A stretch of DNA of 64,000 nucleotides from Propioniciclava soli (GCF_014858005.1 NZ_JACYOT010000006.1:186001-250000), one strand, 5' to 3'. Shown: positions 41,413 through 50,650, counted from the first letter of the stretch. Notes: generated by a model not told the origin, from the sequence alone. Translations and numbers: made by a program.

Positions 41413-42510
41413 ATGAGCGAGACCACCGCCCGGCCGGGAGGCATGTCCGACCGGGAATACGCCGACAACCTGCGCCGCGCGACGCTCGCGTCCTCGATCG
41501 GATCGGCGCTGGAGTACTACGACTTCGCCCTCTACGGCCTGGCGGCCGCCCTCATCTTCGGCCAGCTCTTCTTTCCGGCGTTGGGCACCAACGCCGGCCT
41601 GATCGCGTCCTACGCCACCTTGGCCGTCGGCTTCCTCGCCCGGCCGCTGGGTGGACTGTTCTTCGGCGTGCTCGGCGACAAGATCGGGCGCAAGTGGGTG
41701 CTCATGGTGACGATCGCGCTGATGGGCGGGGCGTCCACCCTGATCGGCGCGCTGCCGACCGCGGCGCAGCTCGGCGACGCCGGCTGGGTGGCACCCGTGC
41801 TGCTGATCGTGCTGCGCCTCGCCCAGGGCCTCGGCGCCGGCGCCGAGCAGGCGGGCGCGACCGTGTTGATGGCCGAGTACTCGCCGCGCAAGCGCCGGGG
41901 CTTCTTCTCCGCGCTGCCGTTCGTGGGCATCATGCTGGGCACCCTGCTGGCGTCCGTGGTGTTCTGGCTCATCACCCTCGCGCCGGAGGAGTTGCTCCTC
42001 GGCTGGCTGTGGCGCGTGCCGTTCCTCGTCTCGTTCCTGCTCATCATCGTCGCGGTCTACATCCGCTCCCGCCTGCGCGAGACGCCGGCCTACATCGAGC
42101 TCGAGAAGAGCGAGCAGGTGGCCGACCACCCGATGCGCGAGCTGTTCCGCTCGTCGGGCCGCAACGTGGCCCTCGGCATCGGCCTGCGCATGGCCGAGAA
42201 CGGTGGCTCCTACATCTACAGCAACCTCGCGATCTCGTTCATGGTGCTCATGGGCGTCGAGCGCTCCTATGGCCCGATCGCCGTGGCCGCGGCGTCCATC
42301 GCCGGCGGGCTCGGCCCGTTCGTCGGCGCCTGGCTGCTGAGCATCACCAACAACGCCTGGTGGCCCGTCGGGCTCTACGTCGCCGTGCTGAGCGCGATCA
42401 CGTTCGCCTGCACCTTCCTCACCCCCGAGACCGTGCACCGCGACGTCACCAAGATCGAGGACGCCCACCACGGCGAGGACCGCTTCGCCGGCCTGGAGCT
42501 GCAGCGATGA
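41413..42510 (+). CDS. MFS metabolite:H+ symporter
   Basis: This 365-residue carrier resembles the shorter MHS-family (KgtP/ShiA-like) proteins. GSALEYYDFALYGLAAALIFGQLFFP is the typical helix 1 with the acidic YYDF motif. ARPLGGLFFGVLGDKIGRKWVL is motif A, and RLAQGLGAGAEQAGATVLMAEY is helix 4. About eleven helices are visible. The family imports organic acids such as dicarboxylates, alpha-ketoacids or shikimate. It is first of a unit with FAH hydrolase and hydroxyacid dehydrogenase. The alternative ATG 41371 coincides with the expected transcript start and lacks a ribosome site. Confidence 0.85.
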   Translation: MSETTARPGGMSDREYADNLRRATLASSIGSALEYYDFALYGLAAALIFGQLFFPALGTNAGLIASYATLAVGFLARPLGGLFFGVLGDKIGRKWVLMVTIALMGGASTLIGALPTAAQLGDAGWVAPVLLIVLRLAQGLGAGAEQAGATVLMAEYSPRKRRGFFSALPFVGIMLGTLLASVVFWLITLAPEELLLGWLWRVPFLVSFLLIIVAVYIRSRLRETPAYIELEKSEQVADHPMRELFRSSGRNVALGIGLRMAENGGSYIYSNLAISFMVLMGVERSYGPIAVAAASIAGGLGPFVGAWLLSITNNAWWPVGLYVAVLSAITFACTFLTPETVHRDVTKIEDAHHGEDRFAGLELQR

Positions 42511-42550
42511 CCGCCGCGGGTGGGTCGACGCACGGTGCGGAGGCGGGCTC

Positions 42551-43309
42551 GTGAGGATCGCCCGCATCGCCACCGTGGCGGGGCCGCGGTCCGTCGCGGC
42601 GCGCGGTGGGGAGTGGGTCGCGCTCGCGGATCCCTTCGCCCCGGACGCCGCCCCGGCCCCCGGTGCCCCGAGCTGGCCGGTTGACCAGACGCCCCTGCTC
42701 GCTCCCGTCGAGCCGCGGGTGGTGCTCGGCATGCTGCACAACTCGGGCCCGGACGACCGCGCCCTGCCCCCGCAGGCCTTCCTCAAGTCGGCCCGCACCG
42801 TCGTCGGCGCCCAGGATCCCGTCATGCTCGACCCGCGTCGCGGCGCGGTGGTGGGGGAGTGCGAGCTGGCGCTCGTGGTGGGGCGCGTCTGCCGCAACGT
42901 CTCGGTGGCGGACGCCCCCGCCCACGTGCTGGGCTGGACCATCGGCAACGACGTCACCGCGGTGGACCAGGCGGCGGCCGACGACACCCGCACCCAGGCC
43001 AAGAACGGCGACGGCTTCACGCCGCTCGGGCCCTGGCTCGAGACCGACCTGAATGCCCTCGACGTGGCCCTCTCGGGGCTCGTCGACGGCGTCGAGGTGG
43101 CGGCGTCCTCGTCGGCCGCGCTCGCCTGGAACCCGTTCGAGGCGCTCAGCCACCTGAGTCACCACCTGACGTTGGGCCCGGGTGACATCCTTCTCACGGG
43201 GGCGCCGGGCACGGCGTTCCCGATCGCTCCCGGTGTCGTCGCCTCCTGCGCGGTGGCCGGCATCGGCGTCCTGACCAACCCCGTTCGTGCACTGGAGGTG
43301 CCCGCATGA
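42551..43309 (+). CDS. Fumarylacetoacetate hydrolase family protein
   Basis: This FAH-fold protein of 252 residues acts on C-C bonds or as a hydratase/decarboxylase on ring-cleavage-type acids. The metal ligands are in the VVGECELALVVG pair and the Asp of GWTIGNDVTAVDQ. The loop TQAKNGDGFTPLGPWLE is the family lid (normally AKxxDxFxPxGP). ILLTGAPGTAF completes the core (usually TGTPxGv). The family includes many aromatic-acid catabolic enzymes. GTG 42551 follows 40 nt after the MFS gene, and its stop overlaps the next gene by 4 nt (ATGA). Confidence 0.9.
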   Translation: MRIARIATVAGPRSVAARGGEWVALADPFAPDAAPAPGAPSWPVDQTPLLAPVEPRVVLGMLHNSGPDDRALPPQAFLKSARTVVGAQDPVMLDPRRGAVVGECELALVVGRVCRNVSVADAPAHVLGWTIGNDVTAVDQAAADDTRTQAKNGDGFTPLGPWLETDLNALDVALSGLVDGVEVAASSSAALAWNPFEALSHLSHHLTLGPGDILLTGAPGTAFPIAPGVVASCAVAGIGVLTNPVRALEVPA

Positions 43310-44358
43310 CATCCGACCGTCTCAAGGTGTTCGTCGCCACGCCGCTGGAGCCCGAGCTCTGCGGTCTACTCACCGATCTCGAACCCCGCATCGACCTCGT
43401 CGTGGAGCAGGACCTGCTGGCCCCCATGCGCTGGCCGGGCGACCACGAGGGCGACCCGTCCTTCGAGCGGACGCCTGAGCAGCAGGCCCGGTTCGAGGAG
43501 CTGTGCGACGCCGCGGACGCGCTCTACGGCATCCCCGACACCAAGCCGGCAGCGCTGGCCCGCACGGTGCGGGCCAACCCCGGGTTGCGCTGGGTGCACA
43601 CCATGGCCGCCGGTGGTGGGGCGCAGGTGAAGGCGGCCGGCCTCAGCCCCCAGGAGATGGCGGCCGTGGAGTTCACCACCTCGGCGGGTGCGCACGGTGA
43701 CACCCTGGCCGAGTTCGCGCTGTTCGGGGTGTTCGCCGGCGCCAAGGACCTGCCGCGGCTCCAGCGGCAGCAGCGCAACCGGGAGTGGTCGACGCGCTGG
43801 GCCATGAAGCAGGTCTCGGAGATGACGGTGCTCGTCGTCGGCATGGGCAACATCGGGCGGACGACGGCCGCGCGCTTCGCAGCCCTGGGCGCCCGCGTCA
43901 TCGGGGTCAACCGGTCCCTGCGCGAGGTCGACGGTGTCGAGCAGGTGTACCCGACCGCCGAGCTCGCCCGCGTCGTCAGCAGCGCCGATGCCATCATCAA
44001 CACCCTGCCGCAGGCGTCCGACACCGACGGGTTGATCTCGGCCGAGGTGTTCGCGAACGTCAAGCCCGGGGTGATCTTCGCCAGCACCGGTCGCGGCACG
44101 TGCGTGGACGAGGACGCCCTCGTCGCCGCGCTCGCCGACGGCCGGGTGGGGTTCGCCGCCCTCGACGTCTTCGCGGTCGAACCGCTGCCGGCCGACAGCC
44201 CGCTGTGGGGCATGGACAACGTGATCGTGTCCCCGCACACCGGCGCCCTCAACGACGGTGAGGACGAGCTGATCGCGCGCATGTTCGCCGAGAACGCCGG
44301 CCGCCTGCTCGACGGCGAGCCGCTGGTGAACGCCATCGACCGCGTCCACTTCTACTGA
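43306..44358 (+). CDS. D-2-hydroxyacid dehydrogenase
   Basis: This 350-residue NAD(P)-dependent enzyme has the dinucleotide motif LVVGMGNIGRTTAARFAALG. The catalytic Arg is in FASTGRGTCVDE, the Glu in AVEPLPADSPLW and the His in IVSPHTGALND. It resembles the glyoxylate/hydroxypyruvate reductase group. Coupled translation with the FAH-family gene (ATGA) means the two products are probably made in equal amounts. It may convert a 2-hydroxy acid produced or consumed by the FAH-family step. Confidence 0.92.
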   Translation: MTSDRLKVFVATPLEPELCGLLTDLEPRIDLVVEQDLLAPMRWPGDHEGDPSFERTPEQQARFEELCDAADALYGIPDTKPAALARTVRANPGLRWVHTMAAGGGAQVKAAGLSPQEMAAVEFTTSAGAHGDTLAEFALFGVFAGAKDLPRLQRQQRNREWSTRWAMKQVSEMTVLVVGMGNIGRTTAARFAALGARVIGVNRSLREVDGVEQVYPTAELARVVSSADAIINTLPQASDTDGLISAEVFANVKPGVIFASTGRGTCVDEDALVAALADGRVGFAALDVFAVEPLPADSPLWGMDNVIVSPHTGALNDGEDELIARMFAENAGRLLDGEPLVNAIDRVHFY

Positions 44359-44363
44359 GACCC

Positions 44364-45173
44364 ATGGCCCCCGCGCGGAGTGGACGCGACGACGTCCCCG
44401 CCGGCGCCGCGCCCGCCGTGGTGCGCGCGACGGCGGTGCTCGACGCGCTCGCGGCCAGCCCGCGGGGGTTTCTCGCCCTCAGCGAGCTGGCCCGGGAGGT
44501 CGGCGTCGCGAAGAGCTCGACCCTGCAGATCTGCACCGCCCTGGAGGCGGGGGGTCTCATCCGGCGTGACGAGGCCGGCTACTGGCTCGGACGCCGCACC
44601 GTCGAGCTGGGCGGGGCGTACCTCTCGCGGCTCGACCAGGTGACCGAGTTCTACGACGCCTGCGCGCGCTCGTCGTTGATGGCCGGCGAGACGCTCCGGC
44701 TGTCGGTGCTCGCCGGCATCGACACGTTGTGTCTGGCCCGGTACGAGGGGCACCCGCCCGTGCGCTACACGTCGGGCATCGGTGACCGCACGCCCGCGTC
44801 GGCCACCGCCCAGGGCAAGGCGTTGTTGGCCAAGCTGGACGACGCCGAGGTGCGCCGGCTCTACCACGGCATCCCTGACCTGCCGCAGCTGACCGCCCGC
44901 AGCCGGGCGACCCTGCCCGAGCTGCTGGCCGATCTCGCGGACGCCCGCGCCCGCGGCTTCGCGGTGGATGAGGAGGAATCCGCCCCCCACGTCGTCGGCC
45001 TGGCGGTCGCTGTGCCGACGCGGGGGCTGCACGCCCCGGTGCTGGCGCTCAGCGTCACGTTGCTGGACGCCGAGGCGTCCGCCCAGCGGCGCGACGCGAT
45101 GGTGACCGAGCTGGGCCACCTCTCGCGCCGGCTCGGCAACCCGATGCAGCCCTCGACGGTCACCGGGTCGTAG
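44364..45173 (+). CDS. IclR family transcriptional regulator
   Basis: This 269-residue regulator has an N-terminal winged helix (AVLDALAASPRGFLALSELAREVGVAKSSTLQICTALE) and a C-terminal effector domain (VRYTSGIGDRTPASATAQGKALLAKL, then GFAVDEEESAPHVVGLAVAV). The gene starts 5 nt after the hydroxyacid dehydrogenase stop, so it is in the operon it probably controls. Its effector is likely an intermediate of the pathway. The dyad in the promoter at 41336-41365 is its likely site. Confidence 0.92.
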   Translation: MAPARSGRDDVPAGAAPAVVRATAVLDALAASPRGFLALSELAREVGVAKSSTLQICTALEAGGLIRRDEAGYWLGRRTVELGGAYLSRLDQVTEFYDACARSSLMAGETLRLSVLAGIDTLCLARYEGHPPVRYTSGIGDRTPASATAQGKALLAKLDDAEVRRLYHGIPDLPQLTARSRATLPELLADLADARARGFAVDEEESAPHVVGLAVAVPTRGLHAPVLALSVTLLDAEASAQRRDAMVTELGHLSRRLGNPMQPSTVTGS

Positions 45174-45202
45174 CGGCACGCGCCGCGCCACGCGGTGCGC
45201 CG

Positions 45203-45208
45203 TAGGGT
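45203..45208 (+). promoter_or_regulatory. Leaderless -10 box (TAGGGT) for the CitE-like gene
   Basis: TAGGGT ends 6 nt before ATG 45215. It would give the lyase gene its own transcript in addition to readthrough from the IclR gene. Confidence 0.45.
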
Positions 45209-45214
45209 GGAGCC

Positions 45215-46168
45215 ATGCCCACCGCGACCTCTCCCGCCCGCGTCCGACGCACCGTCCTCGCCGTGCCCGGCAGCTCCGACCGCTTCATCGCCAAGGCTCG
45301 TGGCCTGGGTGTCGATGCGCTGTTCCTCGACCTGGAGGACGCCGTCGCACCGGCCGTCAAGGCCGAGTCACGCCAGCGGATCGTTGACGCCCTGAATGAT
45401 CCGGCCGGCTTCGCCGCACCCACCGTGACGGTGCGCGTCAACGACTGGTCGACCCCGTGGACCTACGCCGATGTCATCGAGGTCGTCTCCGGCGCGGGCG
45501 CGCGCCTCGACTGCCTGGTGCTGCCGAAGTGCACCGACGCAGCCCAGGTGAAGGCCCTCGACCTGCTGCTGACCCAGGTCGAACAGGCAGCCGGGTTGCC
45601 GGTCGGTCGCATCGGCGTGGAGGTGCAGATCGAGGACGCCCTCGGCCTGCTGCACGTCGCCGAGATCGCCGCCGCCTCGCCGCGCCTGGAGTCGCTCGTG
45701 TTCGGCCCGGGCGACTTCATGGCGTCCCTCGGCATGGGGGGGCTCAACGTGGGGGCCCAGCCGGCGGGCTACCCCGCGGACGCCTTCCACCACGTGCTCA
45801 TGAGCATTCTGGTCGCCGCGCGGGCGCACGGGCTGCAGGCGATCGACGGGCCGTTCGTGGCGATCCGCGACGTCGACGGGTTTCGCACCGCGGCGGAGCG
45901 GGCGGCGGCGCTGGGTTATGACGGCAAGTGGGTGCTGCACCCGGCGCAGGTGGAGGCAGGCAACGCGATCTTCAGCCCTGCGGCTGCCGACGTCGAACGG
46001 GCCGAGCGCATCATGGCCGCCTACGCGGAGTCCACCTCGGTGGGGGGCGGCGCCCGGGGAGCTATCGTGGTGGACGACGAGATGGTCGACGAGGCCGGCG
46101 TCAAGCTCGCCGCAGCCATCCTGGCGCGGGGCACGGCCGCTCACGCGGCGGAGGAGGACCACGCATGA
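45215..46168 (+). CDS. HpcH/HpaI aldolase, CitE-like lyase
   Basis: This 317-residue TIM-barrel lyase has RTVLAVPGSSDRFIAKARGLGVDALFLDLEDAVAP, typical of CitE/malyl-CoA lyase-like proteins. VEVQIEDALGLLHVAEIAA carries the metal-ligand Glu, and LVFGPGDFMASLGM the metal-site Asp. The second ligand region is GKWVLHPAQVEAGNAIFSP. It may cleave an acyl-CoA such as malyl-CoA or citramalyl-CoA; no CoA ligase gene is nearby. Its stop overlaps the stress protein gene by 4 nt (ATGA). Confidence 0.9.
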   Translation: MPTATSPARVRRTVLAVPGSSDRFIAKARGLGVDALFLDLEDAVAPAVKAESRQRIVDALNDPAGFAAPTVTVRVNDWSTPWTYADVIEVVSGAGARLDCLVLPKCTDAAQVKALDLLLTQVEQAAGLPVGRIGVEVQIEDALGLLHVAEIAAASPRLESLVFGPGDFMASLGMGGLNVGAQPAGYPADAFHHVLMSILVAARAHGLQAIDGPFVAIRDVDGFRTAAERAAALGYDGKWVLHPAQVEAGNAIFSPAAADVERAERIMAAYAESTSVGGGARGAIVVDDEMVDEAGVKLAAAILARGTAAHAAEEDHA

Positions 46169-47007
46169 CCCAGCAGAACCCGCTCGCCAACGCCTCGGTG
46201 TTCAAGCTCGAGTACCCCCAGTCCGTGGGGGTGTTCGACACCTATGCGGACGCCCAACAGGCGGTCGATCGGCTGGCCGACCAGGACTTCCCCGTGAAGA
46301 ACCTCGCCATCGTCGGCACCGACCTCAAGCTGATGGAGCGGGTCACCGGGCGGCGGACGTGGGGCACCGTGCTGGGCCAGGGCGTCATGAGCGGCCTCTC
46401 GACGGGTTTCATCGTCGCGATCTTCATGATCCTGCTGTTCCCCGGGAACTTCCTCACCACATTGTTCACCGCGCTGGTCATCGGTGTCGTCATCGGGCTC
46501 CTGTTCGCCGTCCTCGGCTACCTGCTGAGCCGGGGGCAGCGCGACTTCACCTCGATCACCCAGACCGTGGCGACCAAGTACGAGGTGCTGTGCGAGCACA
46601 AGGTCGCCGCCCAGGCCCGTGAGCTGTTGACGCGGGGCCCCGGCGCGCAGCAGGCGTTCACCCCGCAGGGCGGCCAGGGGCAGCCCTGGGGTGGCCAGCC
46701 GCAACAGGGTTACGGTCAGCCTCCCCAGGGGTACGGCCAGCAGGGCTACCCCCAGCAGCAGCCCGCGCCCGGCGGGCAGGGCTACCCCCAGGGGTACGGC
46801 TACCCGGGTCAGGGCGGCTACCCCCAGGGCTACGGCCAGCCGCAGCAGGGCCAGAACCAGCTGGGGCAGGACCAGCGGGGGCAGGCGCCGGCCGGTCAGG
46901 CTGAGCCGTGGCGGACCTCCGGTGCGACGGCGGCCGACCCGACCGCGGGGGAGGGCCGCGACCAGAACGGCACCGAGAATGGGTCCGAGCAGAACCGCTC
47001 GCAGTAA
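46165..47007 (+). CDS. General stress (YflT-like) membrane protein with QGY-rich tail
   Basis: This 280-residue protein begins with a YflT/GSP17M-type domain (VGVFDTYADAQQAVDRLADQDFPVKNLAIVGTDL), then two helices with Gly-rich starts (GLSTGFIVAIFMILLFPG and ALVIGVVIGLLFAVLGYLL). Residues 155-260 are a low-complexity tail of QQGYGQ, PQGYG and GYPQ repeats (GYGQPPQGYGQQGYPQQQ), which would be disordered. ATG 46165 overlaps the CitE stop by 4 nt. The hairpin at 47052-47086 ends the unit. Confidence 0.85.
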   Translation: MTQQNPLANASVFKLEYPQSVGVFDTYADAQQAVDRLADQDFPVKNLAIVGTDLKLMERVTGRRTWGTVLGQGVMSGLSTGFIVAIFMILLFPGNFLTTLFTALVIGVVIGLLFAVLGYLLSRGQRDFTSITQTVATKYEVLCEHKVAAQARELLTRGPGAQQAFTPQGGQGQPWGGQPQQGYGQPPQGYGQQGYPQQQPAPGGQGYPQGYGYPGQGGYPQGYGQPQQGQNQLGQDQRGQAPAGQAEPWRTSGATAADPTAGEGRDQNGTENGSEQNRSQ

Positions 47008-47051
47008 GGCTGCTCGAAGCTGAACCCATCGCAGGAGCGCCTCACTCCTGT

Positions 47052-47086
47052 CGCGGGCCCCTGCTCCGTCGGAGCAGGGGCCCGCG
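47052..47086. terminator. Bidirectional hairpin between stress protein and pectinesterase genes
   Basis: CGCGGGCCCCTGCTCC (47052-47067) and its exact complement (47071-47086) have a 3-nt loop, a 16-bp perfect stem between convergent genes. Confidence 0.8.
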
Positions 47087-47134
47087 TCATGGGGACGTCG
47101 CCGACCCCCATCAGCGGGGCCGACCCTCGCCCCC

Positions 47135-50100
47135 TCAGCCGATGGGGTCCCAGCCGTCCGAACCCGCGAGGTAGGCCTGCGGGGTGGCGTCGTTCGCCGC
47201 CGCGTCGGTGAGCTGCGGACGCGTCGCCGGATCGACGACCGTGGCTCCCGCACCGGTGTTGTCGTACTCGAAGAACCGCCCGTCGGTCCACAGGTTCGGA
47301 GCCATGTCGGCCCACGGCTGCGTGGCGCGGATCGCCGCAGGCAGCGTCGTGTTGCGGATGGTCACCTGGCCCCGGGAGTTGTAGACGACTCCGTTGCGGG
47401 TGTAGCCGTCGGACCATCCCCGCCACGGCCGTCCCAGCGAGAAGGTGCCCGCCGGGGCGTCGCTGGTCACGGTGCTGTTGACGATCAGGAACCCGTAGGG
47501 GTTCTTGTCCGACGTGCTGGCGGCCGTGATGTAGCCGTTGTTGCTCGACGAGCCGCGGCTGAGGGCGCAGATCGTGGTTCGGTCGAACACGGCCGTGCCG
47601 CGTCCGAAGATGAAGTCCACGTCACCCTCGATCCAGGAGTTCACGAAGTAGGCCCGGGAGATCACGGACGGGTCGGGCGTGTCGGCCAGCAGGGTGTCCT
47701 GGTTGCCGAGCAGCCGGACGTTGGAGTAGACCGCGCGGTCGCCCGTCGTCTTCAGCGCCACCGCCTGCTTGCTGGTCAGGCTGGAGGCCGCCTCGTCGAA
47801 GGCGTTCTCGATGGTGAGGTCCTTCACCGTCACGTTGGCGCCGGTGACGAGCACGCTCTGGCTGTTGCCGGTGCCATAGGGCTGGCCGGTGGCCGGGTTG
47901 GTCGTCCCAGCGGCGTTGTCGTAGGTCAGCACGACGTCGGCGGCCACCCCGGTGGCCCCGACGAGCTGCACGTACGGCCGCTTGACCGAGACGAGTTCCC
48001 GGTAGACGCCGGGGCGGATGACGATCACGACGGGGTGGTCGGCGGTGCCCGCCGGCGTCTGGTCGATGGCCGCCTGCACCGTCGTGAAGTCGCCCGACCC
48101 GTCGGCCGACACGAGGGCGTCGTGGGGCGGCAGCGGGACGCCGACCGGCGCGGCTGCCACCTCGGCCGAGGCCGGGGACTGGTTGCCCTGCCGGTCGACG
48201 GCGGTCACGACGTAGTGGTAGGTGACGCCGTTGGTGACGCCCCGGTCCTTGAGCGTCGGCGCGGTGAGGTCCGCCGCGACGAGGTTCTCGGCGGTGGTGG
48301 CGACAGGGCTGGTCGTGGAGCGGTAGACGGTGTAGCCGGCCAGGTCGGCGTCCGTGTTGGCCGTCCAGGCGAGGTCGACGACCGAGTCGCCGGCCGTTGC
48401 CGTGAGCCCCGCGGGCGCGGCCGGGGGTGTCGTGTCGGCGGGCGGCAGCTCGCCGGTCGGGTTCCAGCCGTCGGTGCCGGCGAGATAGGTGAACTTCGTG
48501 TAGGACGCCGCCTCCACCGTGCTGAGCTGGGGCCGGTCGGCGTTCACCCCGGCCCCGGGGCCGGTGTTCGCGTACTCGAAGAACCGGGCGTTGCGCCACG
48601 AGAAGGACGTGGTCATGTCCGTCCAGGGCGAGCTCTTGATGGCCGCCGGCAGTTCGGTGTTGCGGACGACGACCTGGGCGATCGCCGTGACGTCGCCGCT
48701 CGGCTGCCACGGGCGTCCGAGGCTGAACGTCTGGTCCGGGGCGTCGGAGAGGATGGTCGAGTCGGTGATCAGGAAGCCGTACGGCAGCGCATTGCTGGTG
48801 GACGCGGCGGTCACGTAACCGTTGTTGGTGGTGCTCCCCCGCGAGGAGGCCATCAGCGTCGACCGGTCGAAGACGGCCGTGCCGCGGCCGAAGATGAAGT
48901 CGACGTCACCCTCGATGTAGGAGTTCGTGTAGTAGGAGCGGGCCAGCGCACCGGGGGCCGGGGAGTCGGCGTAGAGGGTGTCCTGGTCGCCCAGGAGCCG
49001 GACGTTGGCGAACACCAGCCGGTCGCCTTGGGTCTTGAGCGCCACGGCCTGCTCGCTGCCGGTGCCCGTCTCGACGTACGCGTTCTCGATCGTCAGGTTC
49101 TTGACGGTCACGTCGTTGCCCCTGATCAGCACGGTGGCGCTGCCCGAGGTGCCGTAGGTGCCCGTCCCGTCGGGCTTGGGCGTCCCGGCCGCCACGTCGC
49201 CGGAGATGACGACATCGGCCGCGTTGGCGGTGGCGCCCAGCAGGGTCACGTTGGCGCGGGCCACGGTGAAGCTCTCGGTGTAGGTGCCGGGGCGGATGCC
49301 GATGACGTAGGCGCTGCCGTCCGCGGGGGCGGCGGCGAGGGCGTCCGTCACCGTGGTGAAGTCACCGCTGCCGTCCTGGGCGACCACGACGGTCGCCCCC
49401 TCGATGGGTGCCGTCACGGTGATCGTGGCGCTCGCCGCTGCGGAGACGTTGCCGGACGCGTCCAGCGCCACCACGCGGTAGGTGAGGGCGCCGGTGGGCG
49501 CGGAACCGTCGGTGAGGGTGGACGCGGGCACCTGGTCGGCGAGGAGGGTCTCGACCCCGTCGGGGCCTGTGCGCCAGACGCGGTACCCGGCCACGTCCGG
49601 CTCGGTGTTGTCGGCCCAGTCGAGCACGACGCCGGTGGCCGCCTGGGTCGCGGTCAGGCCGGTCGGGGCGGCCGGGGCGACGGCGTCCTTGCGGATGGCG
49701 GACGCGCTGACGGGTTCGGACTCGTTGCCCGCCTTGTCGATGACGGTCACCCGGTAGTGCCAGACGAGGCCGACAGCGGCCTCGTAGTCGGAGAAGTCGG
49801 AGCTGGTGCGGGGCGTGGCGGTCAGCCGGGTGAAGGGGCCGTCCGGGGTGGAGGCGCGGTACACGTGGTAGCCGGCGCGATCCTTCTCTGAGCTGGAGGT
49901 CCAGTCGAGCTTGATCCGCGACGAAGAGGTGGTGACCACCATGCCGGTGACGGGGGCGGGGGCGATCGTGTCGGGCGCGGACACCTTGGTCCACGAGGAG
50001 ACGTTTCCGCTCGTGTCGACCGCCGCGACGCGGTAGAAGGAAGTCGCTGCGCCGGTGGCATCGGTGAAGGTCGACTCCTGGATCGGCGACGGGGTCACCG

Positions 50101-50650
50101 ACCGGTAGGTGCCGCCCGCCGTCGTGGCGCGCTGCACGAGGTAGCCGGCCAGGTCGGCCTCCCTGCTGTCGGCCCAGTCCAGGACGGCCGTCGTGCCGGT
50201 GAGGACGACGGTGGCGCCGGTGGGGGCCGCGGGTGCCGTGGCGTCCTTGCGCACGGCCGAGACGGCCGACGGAGCGGACTCGTTGCCGGACTTGTCGATC
50301 GCGGTGACGCGATAGTACGAGACGACCCCCGTCGGCGCACTGGTGTCGGAGAAGTCCGAGCTCGTGCGCGGTGAGCTGGTCAGCCTCGTGAAGGAGCCGT
50401 CGGCACTCTCCGCGCGGTACACCTGGTAGCCGCGCAGGTCCTTCTCCTTGTTCGACGACCAGTCGAGCTTGACCCTGCTCTTGTCCCCGGTCGCGGTCAG
50501 CTTGGCCACCGGCGCCGGCGGCGTCGTGTCCTCGGCCGCGATCGCCGCGCCGGTACCCGGCCCGGCGCCCACGATCGCTGTGACGGTCAGCGCGGCGACG
50601 AGCCGACCCAGCAGCCGGTCCGGCCGCTGGGCGCGCTTGATTCCCCCCAT
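47135..50650 (-). CDS. Secreted double-domain pectinesterase with fibronectin type III modules
   Basis: This 1171-residue secreted enzyme is expected to de-esterify pectin. A signal peptide (LVAALTVTAIVGAGPGTGAAIAA) ends near residue 39. Four FN3-like modules span about 44-415, each with a DW.S..DL.GY.VYR pattern. Pectinesterase domain 1 (418-735) has LLGDQDTLYAD, EGDVDFIFGRGTAVFDR and FSLGRPW. A fifth FN3 module follows, then domain 2 (845-1171) with LLGNQDTLLAD, the same VDFIFG and LGRPW. Asp and Arg catalytic residues are intact in both. ATG 50650 is preceded by a purine-rich GGGGGGAAA. The N-terminal FN3 repeats could be adhesins or spacers. Confidence 0.92.
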   Translation of the reverse strand: MGGIKRAQRPDRLLGRLVAALTVTAIVGAGPGTGAAIAAEDTTPPAPVAKLTATGDKSRVKLDWSSNKEKDLRGYQVYRAESADGSFTRLTSSPRTSSDFSDTSAPTGVVSYYRVTAIDKSGNESAPSAVSAVRKDATAPAAPTGATVVLTGTTAVLDWADSREADLAGYLVQRATTAGGTYRSVTPSPIQESTFTDATGAATSFYRVAAVDTSGNVSSWTKVSAPDTIAPAPVTGMVVTTSSSRIKLDWTSSSEKDRAGYHVYRASTPDGPFTRLTATPRTSSDFSDYEAAVGLVWHYRVTVIDKAGNESEPVSASAIRKDAVAPAAPTGLTATQAATGVVLDWADNTEPDVAGYRVWRTGPDGVETLLADQVPASTLTDGSAPTGALTYRVVALDASGNVSAAASATITVTAPIEGATVVVAQDGSGDFTTVTDALAAAPADGSAYVIGIRPGTYTESFTVARANVTLLGATANAADVVISGDVAAGTPKPDGTGTYGTSGSATVLIRGNDVTVKNLTIENAYVETGTGSEQAVALKTQGDRLVFANVRLLGDQDTLYADSPAPGALARSYYTNSYIEGDVDFIFGRGTAVFDRSTLMASSRGSTTNNGYVTAASTSNALPYGFLITDSTILSDAPDQTFSLGRPWQPSGDVTAIAQVVVRNTELPAAIKSSPWTDMTTSFSWRNARFFEYANTGPGAGVNADRPQLSTVEAASYTKFTYLAGTDGWNPTGELPPADTTPPAAPAGLTATAGDSVVDLAWTANTDADLAGYTVYRSTTSPVATTAENLVAADLTAPTLKDRGVTNGVTYHYVVTAVDRQGNQSPASAEVAAAPVGVPLPPHDALVSADGSGDFTTVQAAIDQTPAGTADHPVVIVIRPGVYRELVSVKRPYVQLVGATGVAADVVLTYDNAAGTTNPATGQPYGTGNSQSVLVTGANVTVKDLTIENAFDEAASSLTSKQAVALKTTGDRAVYSNVRLLGNQDTLLADTPDPSVISRAYFVNSWIEGDVDFIFGRGTAVFDRTTICALSRGSSSNNGYITAASTSDKNPYGFLIVNSTVTSDAPAGTFSLGRPWRGWSDGYTRNGVVYNSRGQVTIRNTTLPAAIRATQPWADMAPNLWTDGRFFEYDNTGAGATVVDPATRPQLTDAAANDATPQAYLAGSDGWDPIG

